Below, piece by piece: positions 17,252 to 26,753 of a stretch of DNA of 64,000 nucleotides. The position numbers and the translations under genes are program-made. The stretch covers positions 4,559 to 68,558 of the forward strand of contig CAZEQC010000012.1 of assembly GCA_964514285.1 (NCBI GenBank), written 5' to 3'. Numbering within the stretch: position 1 is the stretch's first letter; the number at the start of each line of letters is the position of its first letter. The notes under the pieces were generated by a model, which searched no databases, was not told where the DNA came from, and saw nothing but the letters and a program-made list of their open reading frames with translations. This stretch comes from SKLM01 sp964514285. Lineage in GTDB: Bacteria > Chloroflexota > Anaerolineae > B4-G1.

Positions 17252-18197
17252 CAGGTCTGCTCGCCCCGGTATGTCCGCCTCGCCGTTGGTCGTGATCGTG
17301 GGACCGACAGCGGTGGGCAAGACGGCTCTCTCCCTGCATCTCGCTGAGGTCCTTGACGGTGAGATTATCTCCGCCGACTCCCGTTCATTCTACCGGGGGA
17401 TGGACATCGGCACAGCCAAGCCCACACCACAGGAACAGGCCCGAGTCCCTCATCACTTGATCGATATCGCTGACCCGGATGAGACGGTGGGGCTGGCCGA
17501 GTATCAGGATCGAGCCTACGCTGCCATCGATGACGTCCTCGCCCGCGCCAAGCTTCCGCTCTTAGTCGGAGGCACAGGTCAATATGTGCAGGCGGTGATC
17601 GAGGGATGGCGTATCCCACGCGTGGCGCCGCGTCCAGACCTAAGGGAGGAGCTAGAGGCTAAGGCCGAACAAGAGAGCCCTTACGCCCTCCACGACTGGC
17701 TGGAGGAGCTTGATCCCGAGGCGGCAGAGGATATCCACCCGCACAACGTCCGTCGGGTCGTTCGCGCCCTGGAGGTCTGCCTCATCAGTGGACGCCCCAT
17801 CTCCGAACAGCAAGGCAAGGATCCACCGCCCTATCACGTCTTGCAGATCGGGCTGACGATGGACCGCGATAAGCTGTACGAACGCGCCGACCAACGTCTG
17901 ACGCTGATGGTCGAGGCCGGCCTGATGGATGAGGTGCAAGACCTGCTGGAGCAAGGATACGGTTGGCACCTCCCTGCTATGTCGGCCGTGGGATATGCTG
18001 AGTTCAAGCCTCTCTTCCAGGGGGAGATGGCCCTGGATGAGGTTCTGAAGGAGATCCGGAGTAACCTCCACCGCTTCATACGGCATCAGTACAACTGGTT
18101 CAGCTTCGACGATCCCGATATTCGCTGGTTCGATATCACCAAGACCAGCCACGAGGAGATTGAGGCTTTCGTCCGCCAGTGGCTAAACGATCTTTGA
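17235..18197 (+). CDS. miaA: tRNA dimethylallyltransferase
   Basis: Adds a dimethylallyl group to N6 of A37 in tRNAs reading UNN codons. Features are the P-loop GPTAVGKT, ISADSRSFYRGMDIGTAKP, HHLIDIADPDE, GGTGQYVQAVIEGW, and HPHNVRRVVRALEV; length (320 aa) is normal. The chosen ATG overlaps yraN by 17 bases. An internal ATG 12 codons downstream (MSASPLVVIVGP) gives a more typical N-terminus and is an alternative start. Confidence 0.93.
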   Translation: MKTSGDRSARPGMSASPLVVIVGPTAVGKTALSLHLAEVLDGEIISADSRSFYRGMDIGTAKPTPQEQARVPHHLIDIADPDETVGLAEYQDRAYAAIDDVLARAKLPLLVGGTGQYVQAVIEGWRIPRVAPRPDLREELEAKAEQESPYALHDWLEELDPEAAEDIHPHNVRRVVRALEVCLISGRPISEQQGKDPPPYHVLQIGLTMDRDKLYERADQRLTLMVEAGLMDEVQDLLEQGYGWHLPAMSAVGYAEFKPLFQGEMALDEVLKEIRSNLHRFIRHQYNWFSFDDPDIRWFDITKTSHEEIEAFVRQWLNDL

Positions 18198-18224
18198 CGG
18201 CCTCTGAGAATCGCGCGGCTAGGT

Positions 18225-18253
18225 TTGCCTCAACGGCACCCTGATGGTAGAAT
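18225..18253 (+). promoter_or_regulatory. Promoter for the GNAT gene
   Basis: TTGCCT, 17 bases, TAGAAT, closely matching in form the promoter seen upstream of dnaA. It lies just downstream of miaA and about 95 bases before the next start codon. Confidence 0.6.
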
Positions 18254-18347
18254 CCATAAGCGAACGTCAGCTGCAGAGGGACAACCCTTACCCTCGATAG
18301 ACTGTCTATCCCTTTGCAAGACCATCAAGTCTGGGAGCGTATGAAGA

Positions 18348-18878
18348 ATGCTGGTTCGGCCGGCGGAGCCAAAGGATCTAAGCCCTTGTGGGAGATTGGA
18401 TCACTCGTGTACGACCAATCACGTCTGGCAGATGGATACCCGCAAGACAGAGGAAGCACAGCGGGTCATGTTCCGCACGGTGCGCCTGCCTCGTGAGATC
18501 AGGGTCGACTACCCGCGACAAGGAGAGGATCTGCTTGCTGGCTGGAGACGACGGGATGGCTTCATCGTCGCAGAGGTGGATGGCCACGTCCGCGGCTATG
18601 CAACGCTGGCTATGCAGCCCGAGCACGGCCTGGTTTGGGTGGGAGACCTGGTTGTGGACCGATCCCATCGGCGACGTGGCATCGGGAAGGCGCTCCTGAA
18701 AGCATCTGCGCAGTGGGGAAGCAGAAAACACATGGTCCGGTTGACGGTTGAGGTCCAAACCAAGAACTACCCCGCCATCCAGTTCTGCCATGCACGTGGT
18801 CTCACCTTCTCCGGCTACAATGACCATTACTGGTCTAGCGAAGACATAGCCGTGTTCTTCACTGGCAGACTGCGATAA
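18348..18878 (+). CDS. GNAT-family N-acetyltransferase
   Basis: 176 residues with the acetyl-CoA-binding motif HRRRGIGKALL after a beta strand (VWVGDLVVD), then YPAIQFCHARGLTFSGYNDHYW, as in RimI/RimJ-like acetyltransferases. The substrate cannot be read from sequence. GGGAG lies about 10 bases upstream of the ATG. It appears to be a single-gene unit with its own promoter. Confidence 0.8.
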   Translation: MLVRPAEPKDLSPCGRLDHSCTTNHVWQMDTRKTEEAQRVMFRTVRLPREIRVDYPRQGEDLLAGWRRRDGFIVAEVDGHVRGYATLAMQPEHGLVWVGDLVVDRSHRRRGIGKALLKASAQWGSRKHMVRLTVEVQTKNYPAIQFCHARGLTFSGYNDHYWSSEDIAVFFTGRLR

Positions 18879-18889
18879 CACAACCCTTC

Positions 18890-18978
18890 AGGATTCACCT
18901 GTCGATGAATCCTGGATGTAGCGGACTGATCGGAGGCATCAGCCTCTAGGGCCGAAAAGCCCGCAGCTGACGTATCAG
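18890..18978 (+). other. Structured leader RNA upstream of the membrane sensor gene
   Basis: First, a perfect 9-bp hairpin (18890-18898 with 18907-18915, 8-base loop). Then a nested set: 18927-18931 with 18974-18978, 18940-18944 with 18966-18970, and a small GGC/GCC stem inside. No T-run follows. The first hairpin may end the GNAT transcript; the nested part lies about 50 bases before the next gene. No known riboswitch family was recognised with confidence. Confidence 0.45.
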
Positions 18979-19026
18979 GTAGGTTTCTGAGTCGCTGGAA
19001 GATGGCACAATCTGGTATTGGTTAAT

Positions 19027-21081
19027 ATGTCTATTGGGTCGATGAGTATTTTATCGGTGTCGGGCGTTCAAAAGCTATTTGAGTTGGTCAACGTCGTGCT
19101 CACCTCGGGCATCGTCATCTTCTCCTTTGCCCTCCTGCTATACTTGCTCATTTACAGTCGTCGCAACAACGTGGCACGCACGTTCGCCTTTCTGCTGAGC
19201 TGCGTGCTGGTCACCTATTTCGTGGATCTTGCCCTGTTCGGGATTGAGAACTGGCGGACGGCCAAGCCCTGGTTGGAAATACAATGGATCGGCATCGCCT
19301 TTACCCCTGCAGCCTACCTTAATTTCTCCAACGCCCTCCTGAACACCACCGGAGAACGGAGCAGATTGCAGAGCACGGCCGTCCACGTCAGTTACGTCCT
19401 GAGCGCACTCCTGCTCATCGGCGTCGCCTTCGGGAATCTGATTGTCCGCGGAGGAGCGTCGACGCACAGAGCACTACACCTGCTGCCTGGGCCGCTTTTC
19501 CCCCTCTTCACCCTCTATTTTTCCGTCGCCGTCGGCTGGGGAGCGGCCAACGTGGTGCGCGCGCGCCGACGGTGTCTCACGTCCACCTCGCGACGACGAA
19601 TGTCGTACCTGGCCGCCACCTTCGCAGCGCCAGCCGCTGGCGTCTTCCCCTACCTCTTGCTTGCAGGGTGGCCGGCATCGGCACCGGGAGTCGCACTCTG
19701 GTCGATCCTGGTCCTTGGCAATATCGGCGTGGGCATGATGCTCGTGATCCTGTCGTACAGTGTGGCCTCCTTTGGCGCTCTCACGCCCGATCGCGTGGTG
19801 AAGCACCGCTTGGTCCATTTTCTCCTGCGAGGACCGTTTGTCGCCACCCTCGTTGTGCTGGTCATCATCGTCACCTCGCAGGCGGAGGGATGGCTGGGCC
19901 TTCCCAGCCGCCGGGTGATGCTCTTTGGCGTCGTCAGTGTGATCCTGCTGCTCCAGATCGGTATCGAGCTAGCTAAGCCGCTGATTGACCGGGCGCTCTA
20001 TCTCCAGGATCGAGCAGAGATCGAGTGGATTCAGCAGCTTTCCAATCGTCTTCTCACGTCCACCGACCTGCACCAATTCCTGGAGAACGTGCTCACCGCG
20101 CTGTGCGAGCTTCTCCGCATTGACACAGCCTTCATCGCTGTCGTCGACGACGGAGAACCCCATCTGGAGGTCACCTGTGGTGATCTAGAGCCTCACAAGC
20201 CCAGCGAGCTCTCTCTCGAAGCCTGGCGGGTATCCTTGCAGCAGGTGCGGGCGGGGCAGAACAGCAACAATCCCAGCTCCTCCGACTCAGACTCGCATGC
20301 CGATGACAGCACGCCCCCGGGGCAGCATCGATTGGAGCGATACGGCGATCTCTTCGTTTGGAATGGCTACTGGCTCGCCCCGCTCCGTGCTGCTAAGGAC
20401 AGGAACGTCATCCTCGGGGTGGTTGGTCTGGCAGCCCGATCTCCAGAGCCGGACTTGACGCCACAGGAGAAGCAGAGCACGGATAACCTGCTCACCCAGG
20501 CGGCTGCGGCGCTTGAGGATCGACAGCTTCAACAGGGCATCTTCAGCGCGTTGGAGCGGATTATGCCGGAGATCGAGGACATCCAGAGACGACGTGGCAT
20601 GGTCCACTACGTCGGCGATGAGGCCCTGTCCGAGTTCAGACTGATCGAATCAGCTGAGTTCCGAGAATGGGTGCAGGACGCTCTGAAGCACTATTGGGGG
20701 GGCCCGAAGTTGACCACAAGCCCCCTGATGGCCCTACAGATTGTCGAACGGGCAACCCTTGAACAAGAAGGTAATGCGATGAAGGGCCTCCGATCGGTCC
20801 TGCGGGAGGCGATTGAGCGTCTCCGTCCGGAAGGGGAGCGAAAGATGACAGCCCCTGCGTGGCTCCTGTTCAATATTCTGGATCTGAAGTTCCTTCAGGG
20901 TCACAAGGTGAGGGAGGTAGCAAAGCGATTGGCCATGAGCGAGTCCAACCTGTATCGCAAGCAGCGTGTTGCGATACAGGCGGCGGCCCAAATGCTGGCC
21001 GAGATGGAGCGAGAGGAGCTAAAGAATCACAAGGAGGAGACGCGAGACCAAGAGAGACGGTACCCGATGCCAAAGGGTTGA
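19027..21081 (+). CDS. 7TM-type membrane sensor with GAF-like and putative C-terminal HTH domains
   Basis: 684 residues. About 320 N-terminal residues form roughly eight hydrophobic segments, like the N-terminal membrane region of many Chloroflexota histidine kinases. A GAF-like region follows (about 345-500). The C-terminus has no H-box or ATPase motifs. Instead it ends in a helical region with EVAKRLAMSESNLYRKQRVAI, which resembles a sigma-region-4-like or Fis-like helix-turn-helix. This suggests a one-component, membrane-tethered regulator or a partner-binding sensor; DNA binding is inference. The start could be ATG 19027 or 19042; neither has a clear ribosome-binding site. Confidence 0.65.
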   Translation: MSIGSMSILSVSGVQKLFELVNVVLTSGIVIFSFALLLYLLIYSRRNNVARTFAFLLSCVLVTYFVDLALFGIENWRTAKPWLEIQWIGIAFTPAAYLNFSNALLNTTGERSRLQSTAVHVSYVLSALLLIGVAFGNLIVRGGASTHRALHLLPGPLFPLFTLYFSVAVGWGAANVVRARRRCLTSTSRRRMSYLAATFAAPAAGVFPYLLLAGWPASAPGVALWSILVLGNIGVGMMLVILSYSVASFGALTPDRVVKHRLVHFLLRGPFVATLVVLVIIVTSQAEGWLGLPSRRVMLFGVVSVILLLQIGIELAKPLIDRALYLQDRAEIEWIQQLSNRLLTSTDLHQFLENVLTALCELLRIDTAFIAVVDDGEPHLEVTCGDLEPHKPSELSLEAWRVSLQQVRAGQNSNNPSSSDSDSHADDSTPPGQHRLERYGDLFVWNGYWLAPLRAAKDRNVILGVVGLAARSPEPDLTPQEKQSTDNLLTQAAAALEDRQLQQGIFSALERIMPEIEDIQRRRGMVHYVGDEALSEFRLIESAEFREWVQDALKHYWGGPKLTTSPLMALQIVERATLEQEGNAMKGLRSVLREAIERLRPEGERKMTAPAWLLFNILDLKFLQGHKVREVAKRLAMSESNLYRKQRVAIQAAAQMLAEMEREELKNHKEETRDQERRYPMPKG

Positions 21082-21174
21082 TAGGGCCACTTAATGAAGA
21101 TGCTGCTAGGACGAGAAGAACCTGAAGATACGCAAGATGGAGCGAGCTGAACAACTATCGCTAGGAGGCTAAGG

Positions 21175-22209
21175 ATGGGCCAGAAAGGAGAGTGGATCCC
21201 TCCCAGCGCGCCGCTAAGTGAGGGGTATTGGCAAGCGCTATTGCGTGATGGAGAGTGTGGAAGCGCAGCACCCACTGTCAGCCCGGCTGACCTATGGGAG
21301 AAGCGGGAGTCAGATGCACAGCAGGCACCTGAGAAGAGCGTCGAATCCCCCGCGGTCGAGAATCCATGGGAGGAAGCGCACGACTCAATGGCGCAAGGAG
21401 AGATCCTGGAGCTGCCGGTCGTGGGCTGCAACCGCGGGGGACTTCTCGTGGGATGGAACGGATTGAGGGGATTCGTACCAGCCTCTCATCTCCTGGAGCT
21501 CTCACCGTCAGCCGATGAGGGGAAACGGCAGGAAGTGCTAAGACGCCTCGTCGGCACCAGATTATCACTAAGGATCATCGAGCTAGATCCCGATGACCAG
21601 CGTCTCGTCCTTTCAGAGCGAGCCGCCCAAGGCGATGACCAGCAGGGCCATAACCTGCTCAAGGAGCTTGAGCCCGGCGACATTTGTCACGGTCGCGTGA
21701 CCAATCTCTGTTCTTTCGGCGCTTTCGTCGACCTGGGAGGATTCGAAGGCTTAGTTCACATCTCAGAGCTTTCCTGGGGACGAGTGGGACATCCTGGCGA
21801 CGTCCTTGAGCTCGGCCAGAGCGTCGACGTTTACGTCCTCAACGTGGAACCCGAGCGCGAGCGAGTAGGGCTGAGCACCAAGCGCCTCCAGCCAAACCCC
21901 TGGCAGTCGGTCGAGGAACGCTATTGGGTCGGACAAATTGTGGAGGGTACCATCACCCACGTGGTCGACTTCGGTGCTTTTGTCCAGGTCGAGGATGGGC
22001 TTGAGGGCCTCATCCACGTCTCGGAACTGGCCTCAAGCAAGCCCTGCGATCCATACGACATGCTGCAGACCGGCGACGCTGTCTCGGTTGAGGTCCTGAG
22101 CATCGACGGAGGTCGACGCCGAATGGGACTGCGGCTCAAAGAGGTACGGCGGAGGGCCGAAGCATCAACCGATGAACCCGAGGCTGGTGATACTGCCCCT
22201 GGAGAATGA
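21175..22209 (+). CDS. S1-domain RNA-binding protein (RpsA-like)
   Basis: 344 residues with three S1/OB repeats: a divergent one (about 80-150), then CSFGAFVDLGGFEGLVHISELSW and DFGAFVQVEDGLEGLIHVSELAS. It is shorter than ribosomal protein S1 of Proteobacteria but similar to short S1 proteins elsewhere. It probably binds mRNA or ribosomes. AGGAGG is placed well before the ATG. It ends 6 bases before ftsK. Confidence 0.82.
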   Translation: MGQKGEWIPPSAPLSEGYWQALLRDGECGSAAPTVSPADLWEKRESDAQQAPEKSVESPAVENPWEEAHDSMAQGEILELPVVGCNRGGLLVGWNGLRGFVPASHLLELSPSADEGKRQEVLRRLVGTRLSLRIIELDPDDQRLVLSERAAQGDDQQGHNLLKELEPGDICHGRVTNLCSFGAFVDLGGFEGLVHISELSWGRVGHPGDVLELGQSVDVYVLNVEPERERVGLSTKRLQPNPWQSVEERYWVGQIVEGTITHVVDFGAFVQVEDGLEGLIHVSELASSKPCDPYDMLQTGDAVSVEVLSIDGGRRRMGLRLKEVRRRAEASTDEPEAGDTAPGE

Positions 22210-22215
22210 AAGAGC

Positions 22216-24468
22216 ATGCGCAAGATACGTAGCGCTCGGCAGCCGGATGATATCATAGACGCCCCCCTGCTCCAGCAGATTCTGGCCCTTCTCATCGTCG
22301 CGCTGGGAGTCATCACACTTCTGGCCATGCTCGGCGTGACGGAGGGGCGCTGGGCCAATGCCTGGGTGGGATTCTTGCGCCGCCTCGTAGGATGGGGCGC
22401 CTACCCCTTGAGCGCCTCGACAATCTTTGCCGGTCTGCTGTGGCTCCAGTATCTACTGGATCGGGCCATTCACTGGCGCTGGCGGCCCTTCGTCGGCGCT
22501 GAACTGGTGTTTTTCAGCCTGTTGGGATTGACACACGCCTTGCTCGGTCGCGGTGAACCCTGGGCATGGATAGAGAAGGACTGGGGGGGCGGCATCGTCG
22601 GTTGGGGGCTCTCGGTGCTCCTATCAACTTACCTTGGCTGGCCCGTCACCATTATTATCCTGGCAAGCTTCTTGGTTTTGGGCCTTGGGCTGACCTTTGA
22701 CGTGACCATCCCCGACCTCAAGCGAAGCGTACGCGTGATCCAGGGCGGCGTTGCCACCTATCGCGCACGTCGTGCCAGAGATGAGCGGCGCAGATCTCGA
22801 GTGTCTCAAGAGTCGCGCAGAGCAAAAAACTCACAGGCCGAGATCCAAGCCCACCCACCTGACCGTCGTGGAGCGAGAAGCCAGGCTGATCGATCGTCGC
22901 CTTCCACCGGGCCTACGTCGGGTTCGGCGCGGAAACCGCGGAAGCGCGCCAGCGCCAGGAGAGAGCCGCCCTCTAGCTCGAGAGAATCACCGTTGCCACC
23001 GCTTAGCCTGCTCGATCAATCTGAGGGCCCGCCGCTGACGGACAAGCAGATCCGTCGAAAATCTCGCATCATCAAGGAGACTCTGGCTCAATTCGGTTTG
23101 CCCGTCGAGGTCGTCGAGGTGCGGATGGGCCCAACGGTCACTCAGTTCGGGGTCGAGCCAGGCTTCGTAGAGCGCCCTCGCTCTGGCGAGAGGAAAGTCC
23201 GCGTAAGGCAGATCAGCCAGCGGACCGACGACCTGGCACTGGCATTGGCCACACCACGCCTCCGAGTCGAAGCTCCAGTCCCTGGCCGCCCCTTCGTCGG
23301 CATCGAGGTACCCAATGAGGAGATCCAGGTCGTCGCGGTCCGCGAGGTGATGGAATCGGATGCCTTCCAGCGCCTAGATTCCCCGCTGGCTATCGCTTTG
23401 GGACACGATGTTGCCGGCCAAGCAGTTGTGGCTGATCTCAGCAAGATGCCCCATCTCTTGATCGCAGGCACCACGGGCTCCGGCAAGTCGGTTTGCATTA
23501 AATCGATCACCGCCTGCTTAATCTCCAACAATACGCCGGACGCGCTGCGACTGGTGATGATCGACCCCAAAATGGTGGAGTTAGTCCGCTTCAACGGCCT
23601 GCCGCATCTCTACGGCGAGGTCGAGGTGGACCTGGACCGCGTCGTCAAGGTGCTTCGCTGGGTGGCGCTGGAGATGGATGAGCGCTACAAACGATTTGCC
23701 GACGCCTCGGCCCGCCACCTGGATGACTTCAACGACAAGATGGCAAAGAAAGACAAACCCACGCTGCCGCGTATCGTGGTGATGATCGATGAGTTGGCCG
23801 ACTTGATGATGTTAGCCCCGGAGGCGGTCGAGCAACTTCTCTGTCGCATCGCCCAGATGGGCCGCGCCACGGGCATACATCTGGTGGTCGCCACACAGCG
23901 GCCCAGCACCGACGTGGTGACAGGGCTGATCAAGGCCAACTTCCCGGCTCGTATCTCCTTCGCCACCGCCAGCCAGGTAGATTCGCGCGTGATCCTCGAT
24001 ATGCAGGGCGCGGAGACCCTCCTGGGAGACGGCGATATGCTCTACCTGGCACCGGACGCCGGGCATCCCCAGCGAGTACAAGGATGCTACGTTTCCCCCG
24101 AGGAACTCGATCGCATCATCGCCTTCTGGCGCAGAGAGATCGGTTTGATTGAGAAGAAGAGCCCGTGGAAGCCGATGATGCCGAATGAGGAGCCCGAGCA
24201 GACGAACGAAAGCCCGCTCGACGCCGACTACGTCGATGAAGATATGCTGCAGCGAGCCATCTCATTGGTAAAGAAACGAGGCAGCGCCTCCGCATCTCTG
24301 CTGCAGCGGCGTCTTCACGTCGGCTATCCGCGTGCAGCCCGGTTGATGGAGGTTATGACGGAGATGAACATCATCGGGCCGCCGGTCGGCGGCGGTCGCC
24401 GTCGCGATGTCTTGCTCGAAGCCAAGAACGGAGAGCAAGAAGAGGCAGCGTCTCAAGACGCATCGTGA
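22216..24468 (+). CDS. ftsK: DNA translocase FtsK/SpoIIIE
   Basis: 750 residues: N-terminal membrane segments (about 20-165), a charged Arg/Ser/Pro-rich linker (about 175-270), and the hexameric ATPase motor. Walker A is GTTGSGKS (418-425) and Walker B is IVVMIDELADLM. A C-terminal winged-helix gamma domain (HVGYPRAARLMEVM) recognises polar KOPS-like DNA motifs. It pumps DNA for chromosome segregation at division. It follows the S1 gene by 6 bases and precedes topA. Confidence 0.93.
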   Translation: MRKIRSARQPDDIIDAPLLQQILALLIVALGVITLLAMLGVTEGRWANAWVGFLRRLVGWGAYPLSASTIFAGLLWLQYLLDRAIHWRWRPFVGAELVFFSLLGLTHALLGRGEPWAWIEKDWGGGIVGWGLSVLLSTYLGWPVTIIILASFLVLGLGLTFDVTIPDLKRSVRVIQGGVATYRARRARDERRRSRVSQESRRAKNSQAEIQAHPPDRRGARSQADRSSPSTGPTSGSARKPRKRASARREPPSSSRESPLPPLSLLDQSEGPPLTDKQIRRKSRIIKETLAQFGLPVEVVEVRMGPTVTQFGVEPGFVERPRSGERKVRVRQISQRTDDLALALATPRLRVEAPVPGRPFVGIEVPNEEIQVVAVREVMESDAFQRLDSPLAIALGHDVAGQAVVADLSKMPHLLIAGTTGSGKSVCIKSITACLISNNTPDALRLVMIDPKMVELVRFNGLPHLYGEVEVDLDRVVKVLRWVALEMDERYKRFADASARHLDDFNDKMAKKDKPTLPRIVVMIDELADLMMLAPEAVEQLLCRIAQMGRATGIHLVVATQRPSTDVVTGLIKANFPARISFATASQVDSRVILDMQGAETLLGDGDMLYLAPDAGHPQRVQGCYVSPEELDRIIAFWRREIGLIEKKSPWKPMMPNEEPEQTNESPLDADYVDEDMLQRAISLVKKRGSASASLLQRRLHVGYPRAARLMEVMTEMNIIGPPVGGGRRRDVLLEAKNGEQEEAASQDAS

Positions 24469-24560
24469 GGCAGCTCTGGGCTTCCAAGCTGGAGGGCTGC
24501 CGCAGCTGGTGAGTCACGCGTGAGCTCGCAAGCGGTCCTGCCGTCCGTGGAAGGGCACAG

Positions 24561-26753
24561 ATGGACCTGATTGTCGTCGAGTCCCCAACGAAGGCAAAGG
24601 CGCTGCGAGGCTTCTTGGGACGCCGGTATCGCGTCCTTGCCACGATGGGACATATCCGCGATCTCCCTCCCCGGGAGCTTGGCGTGGACGTCGAGCACGG
24701 CTTCCGCCCGACCTACTGGTATCGACGCGGGGGCAAGAAGCGCGTCACCCGCATCAAGGAGACCGCTGCTCAGGCCAACGCTCTCTATCTCGCCACCGAT
24801 CCCGACCGGGAGGGCGAGGCCATAGCCTGGCACGTGACCCAGGCTATCGGGCCCGCGCTTCGGGACAAGGACACCCACCGTATCACCTTTCACGAGATCA
24901 CGCGCGAAGCGGTCAGATCCGCTCTGGCGGCCCCTGGCACCCTCGACCTGAATCTGGTGAACGCTCAGCAGGCGCGCCGGATCTTGGATCGACTTGTCGG
25001 CTACCAGGTCAGTCCGGTGCTCTGGAAGGCCATCGAGGGGCGCCAGAGCCTTTCGGCCGGTCGGGTACAGACGGTCACCCTTCGATTGGTGGTGGAGCGC
25101 GACCGGCAAATCGAGGCATTCGATCCCGAGGAGTACTGGATCCTGGAGATCGAGCTGTCCAAGATCACCGATCAGGACCGGCGTTTCCGAGCGCGGCTGG
25201 TGACCGTCGATGGTGAGAAGGCCAACCTCGAAACTGAGGAAGACGTCCGCCCCGTCGTCGATCAGATCGAAAGCGCCGATTATCGCGTGCTCAAGATCAA
25301 ACGGCGGAAGAAGCATCGCAGGCCCTACCCACCCTACACCACCAGCACGCTCCAGCGAGACGCCTCGAATAAACTCCGCTGGAGCGGCAGCAAGACGATG
25401 CGCGTGGCTCAGCAGCTCTACGAGGGCGTCGACCTTCCCGGAGAGGGTACCGTTGGCCTGATCACCTATATGCGCACCGACGCCACCCACGTGGCCGCGT
25501 CGGCCCAGGAAGAAGCACGCGAGGTTGTCGCCGGCTACTGGGGAGACGCCTACGTACCAGACAAACCCCCTCACTACCGGACCAAGTCGAAGGTCGCTCA
25601 GGAGGCTCACGAGGCGATCCGTCCTACCTCCTCTCGGCGTGTCCCCAAGGCTATGCGCGAGCACCTCACAGCGGACCAGGCCGCGCTCTACGAGTGGATC
25701 TGGCGGCGTTTCATCGCCAGCCAGATGAAACCTGCCCTCTACCACGACACCACGGTGGACGTGGCCTGCTCGCGGGGCGGCCGGGATCTCCCCTTCCTCT
25801 TCCGGGCAAGCGGACGAGAGCTGTTGTTCAAGGGCTTCATGGAGGTCTATCCCGTCCGTTGGTCACAGCGCTCCAGCCATAAGCTTGGCGCCGCCAACCA
25901 GGATCTCCCCCCGTTGACGATCGAGGAGCCGCTGCTCCTCCAAGACGTCGCTCCAGAACAGCATTTCAGCGAGCCCCCGCCCCACTTCACCGAGTCAAGC
26001 CTGATCAAGGAACTGGAGATGCGCGGTATAGGCCGCCCCAGCACGTACGCGGGCATCATCCGTACGCTGTTCAAGCGAAAGTACGTCAAGCGCGCTAGAC
26101 GGTCGATCCAGGCTCAACCTCTGGGATTTGCAGTCTCGGATTTCCTGGTGGAGCAGTTTCCCGATCTCTTTGCGGTCCCCTTCACGGCAGAGATGGAGGA
26201 AGAGCTGGACCGGATCGCCCGCGGCGAGCGTGACTGGGTGGAAGTGCTACACGGCTTCTACAAACCCTTCGAGACAGCGTTGGAAACGGCGCTGCAGGCA
26301 GCTCAAGAGGAGACCATTGTCGTGCCCAAGGGGCAGAGTGAGGGAGAACCGACCGACGAGACATGTCCCCAGTGCGGCGGAGATGTCGTCATCCGCGAGG
26401 GCAAGTACGGCAGGTTCAGGGGCTGTTCGAGCTTTCCCCGCTGCAAGTGGACCGCGCCGCTGAAGAAGAAGGATCATGAGCCACAGGATGAGAAGACGGA
26501 CGAGACCTGTCCGGCATGTGGCAGCCAGGTCGTGATTCGGAAAGGGAGGTATGGACGCTTTCGATCCTGCTCGACCTTCCCTCAATGTGACTGGAGCGCT
26601 CCTCTGGTGGTCGGCACGTGCCCCAGGTGCGGTGGCGATCTGGTCGAGCGTAAGGCCAAGATGGGCGTCTTCTGGGGATGCTCCAACTACCCCGACTGCC
26701 GTTACCGCGGCCGGCCGAGCGATCCAAAACGGCAGGAGCCGGCAGCACCTTGA
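24561..26753 (+). CDS. topA: DNA topoisomerase I
   Basis: Relaxes negative supercoils by a type IA mechanism. It has an N-terminal Toprim domain (VVESPTKAKAL, TDPDREGEAIAW) and active-site Tyr303 in GLITYMRTDATH. Three C-terminal four-cysteine zinc ribbons each have CPxCG...C...C spacing (about residues 605-725). The 730-residue length is normal. The last codons overlap the dinB start by a TTGA quartet. Confidence 0.95.
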   Translation: MDLIVVESPTKAKALRGFLGRRYRVLATMGHIRDLPPRELGVDVEHGFRPTYWYRRGGKKRVTRIKETAAQANALYLATDPDREGEAIAWHVTQAIGPALRDKDTHRITFHEITREAVRSALAAPGTLDLNLVNAQQARRILDRLVGYQVSPVLWKAIEGRQSLSAGRVQTVTLRLVVERDRQIEAFDPEEYWILEIELSKITDQDRRFRARLVTVDGEKANLETEEDVRPVVDQIESADYRVLKIKRRKKHRRPYPPYTTSTLQRDASNKLRWSGSKTMRVAQQLYEGVDLPGEGTVGLITYMRTDATHVAASAQEEAREVVAGYWGDAYVPDKPPHYRTKSKVAQEAHEAIRPTSSRRVPKAMREHLTADQAALYEWIWRRFIASQMKPALYHDTTVDVACSRGGRDLPFLFRASGRELLFKGFMEVYPVRWSQRSSHKLGAANQDLPPLTIEEPLLLQDVAPEQHFSEPPPHFTESSLIKELEMRGIGRPSTYAGIIRTLFKRKYVKRARRSIQAQPLGFAVSDFLVEQFPDLFAVPFTAEMEEELDRIARGERDWVEVLHGFYKPFETALETALQAAQEETIVVPKGQSEGEPTDETCPQCGGDVVIREGKYGRFRGCSSFPRCKWTAPLKKKDHEPQDEKTDETCPACGSQVVIRKGRYGRFRSCSTFPQCDWSAPLVVGTCPRCGGDLVERKAKMGVFWGCSNYPDCRYRGRPSDPKRQEPAAP

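Noticed and set aside
18900..19010. Cyclic-di-GMP riboswitch before the membrane sensor
   Set aside because: A few bases resemble the GEMM motif (GGTAGGT, GATGG), but the tetraloop-bearing P2 and the core GGCAAACC segment are absent.
21094..21150. 18-codon open frame before the S1 gene
   Set aside because: It has no ribosome-binding site and no recognisable features.
24453..25745. 430-codon open frame antisense to topA
   Set aside because: It is the complement of a strongly conserved topoisomerase gene, with no family motifs or start signals of its own; GC-rich codon use creates such shadows.
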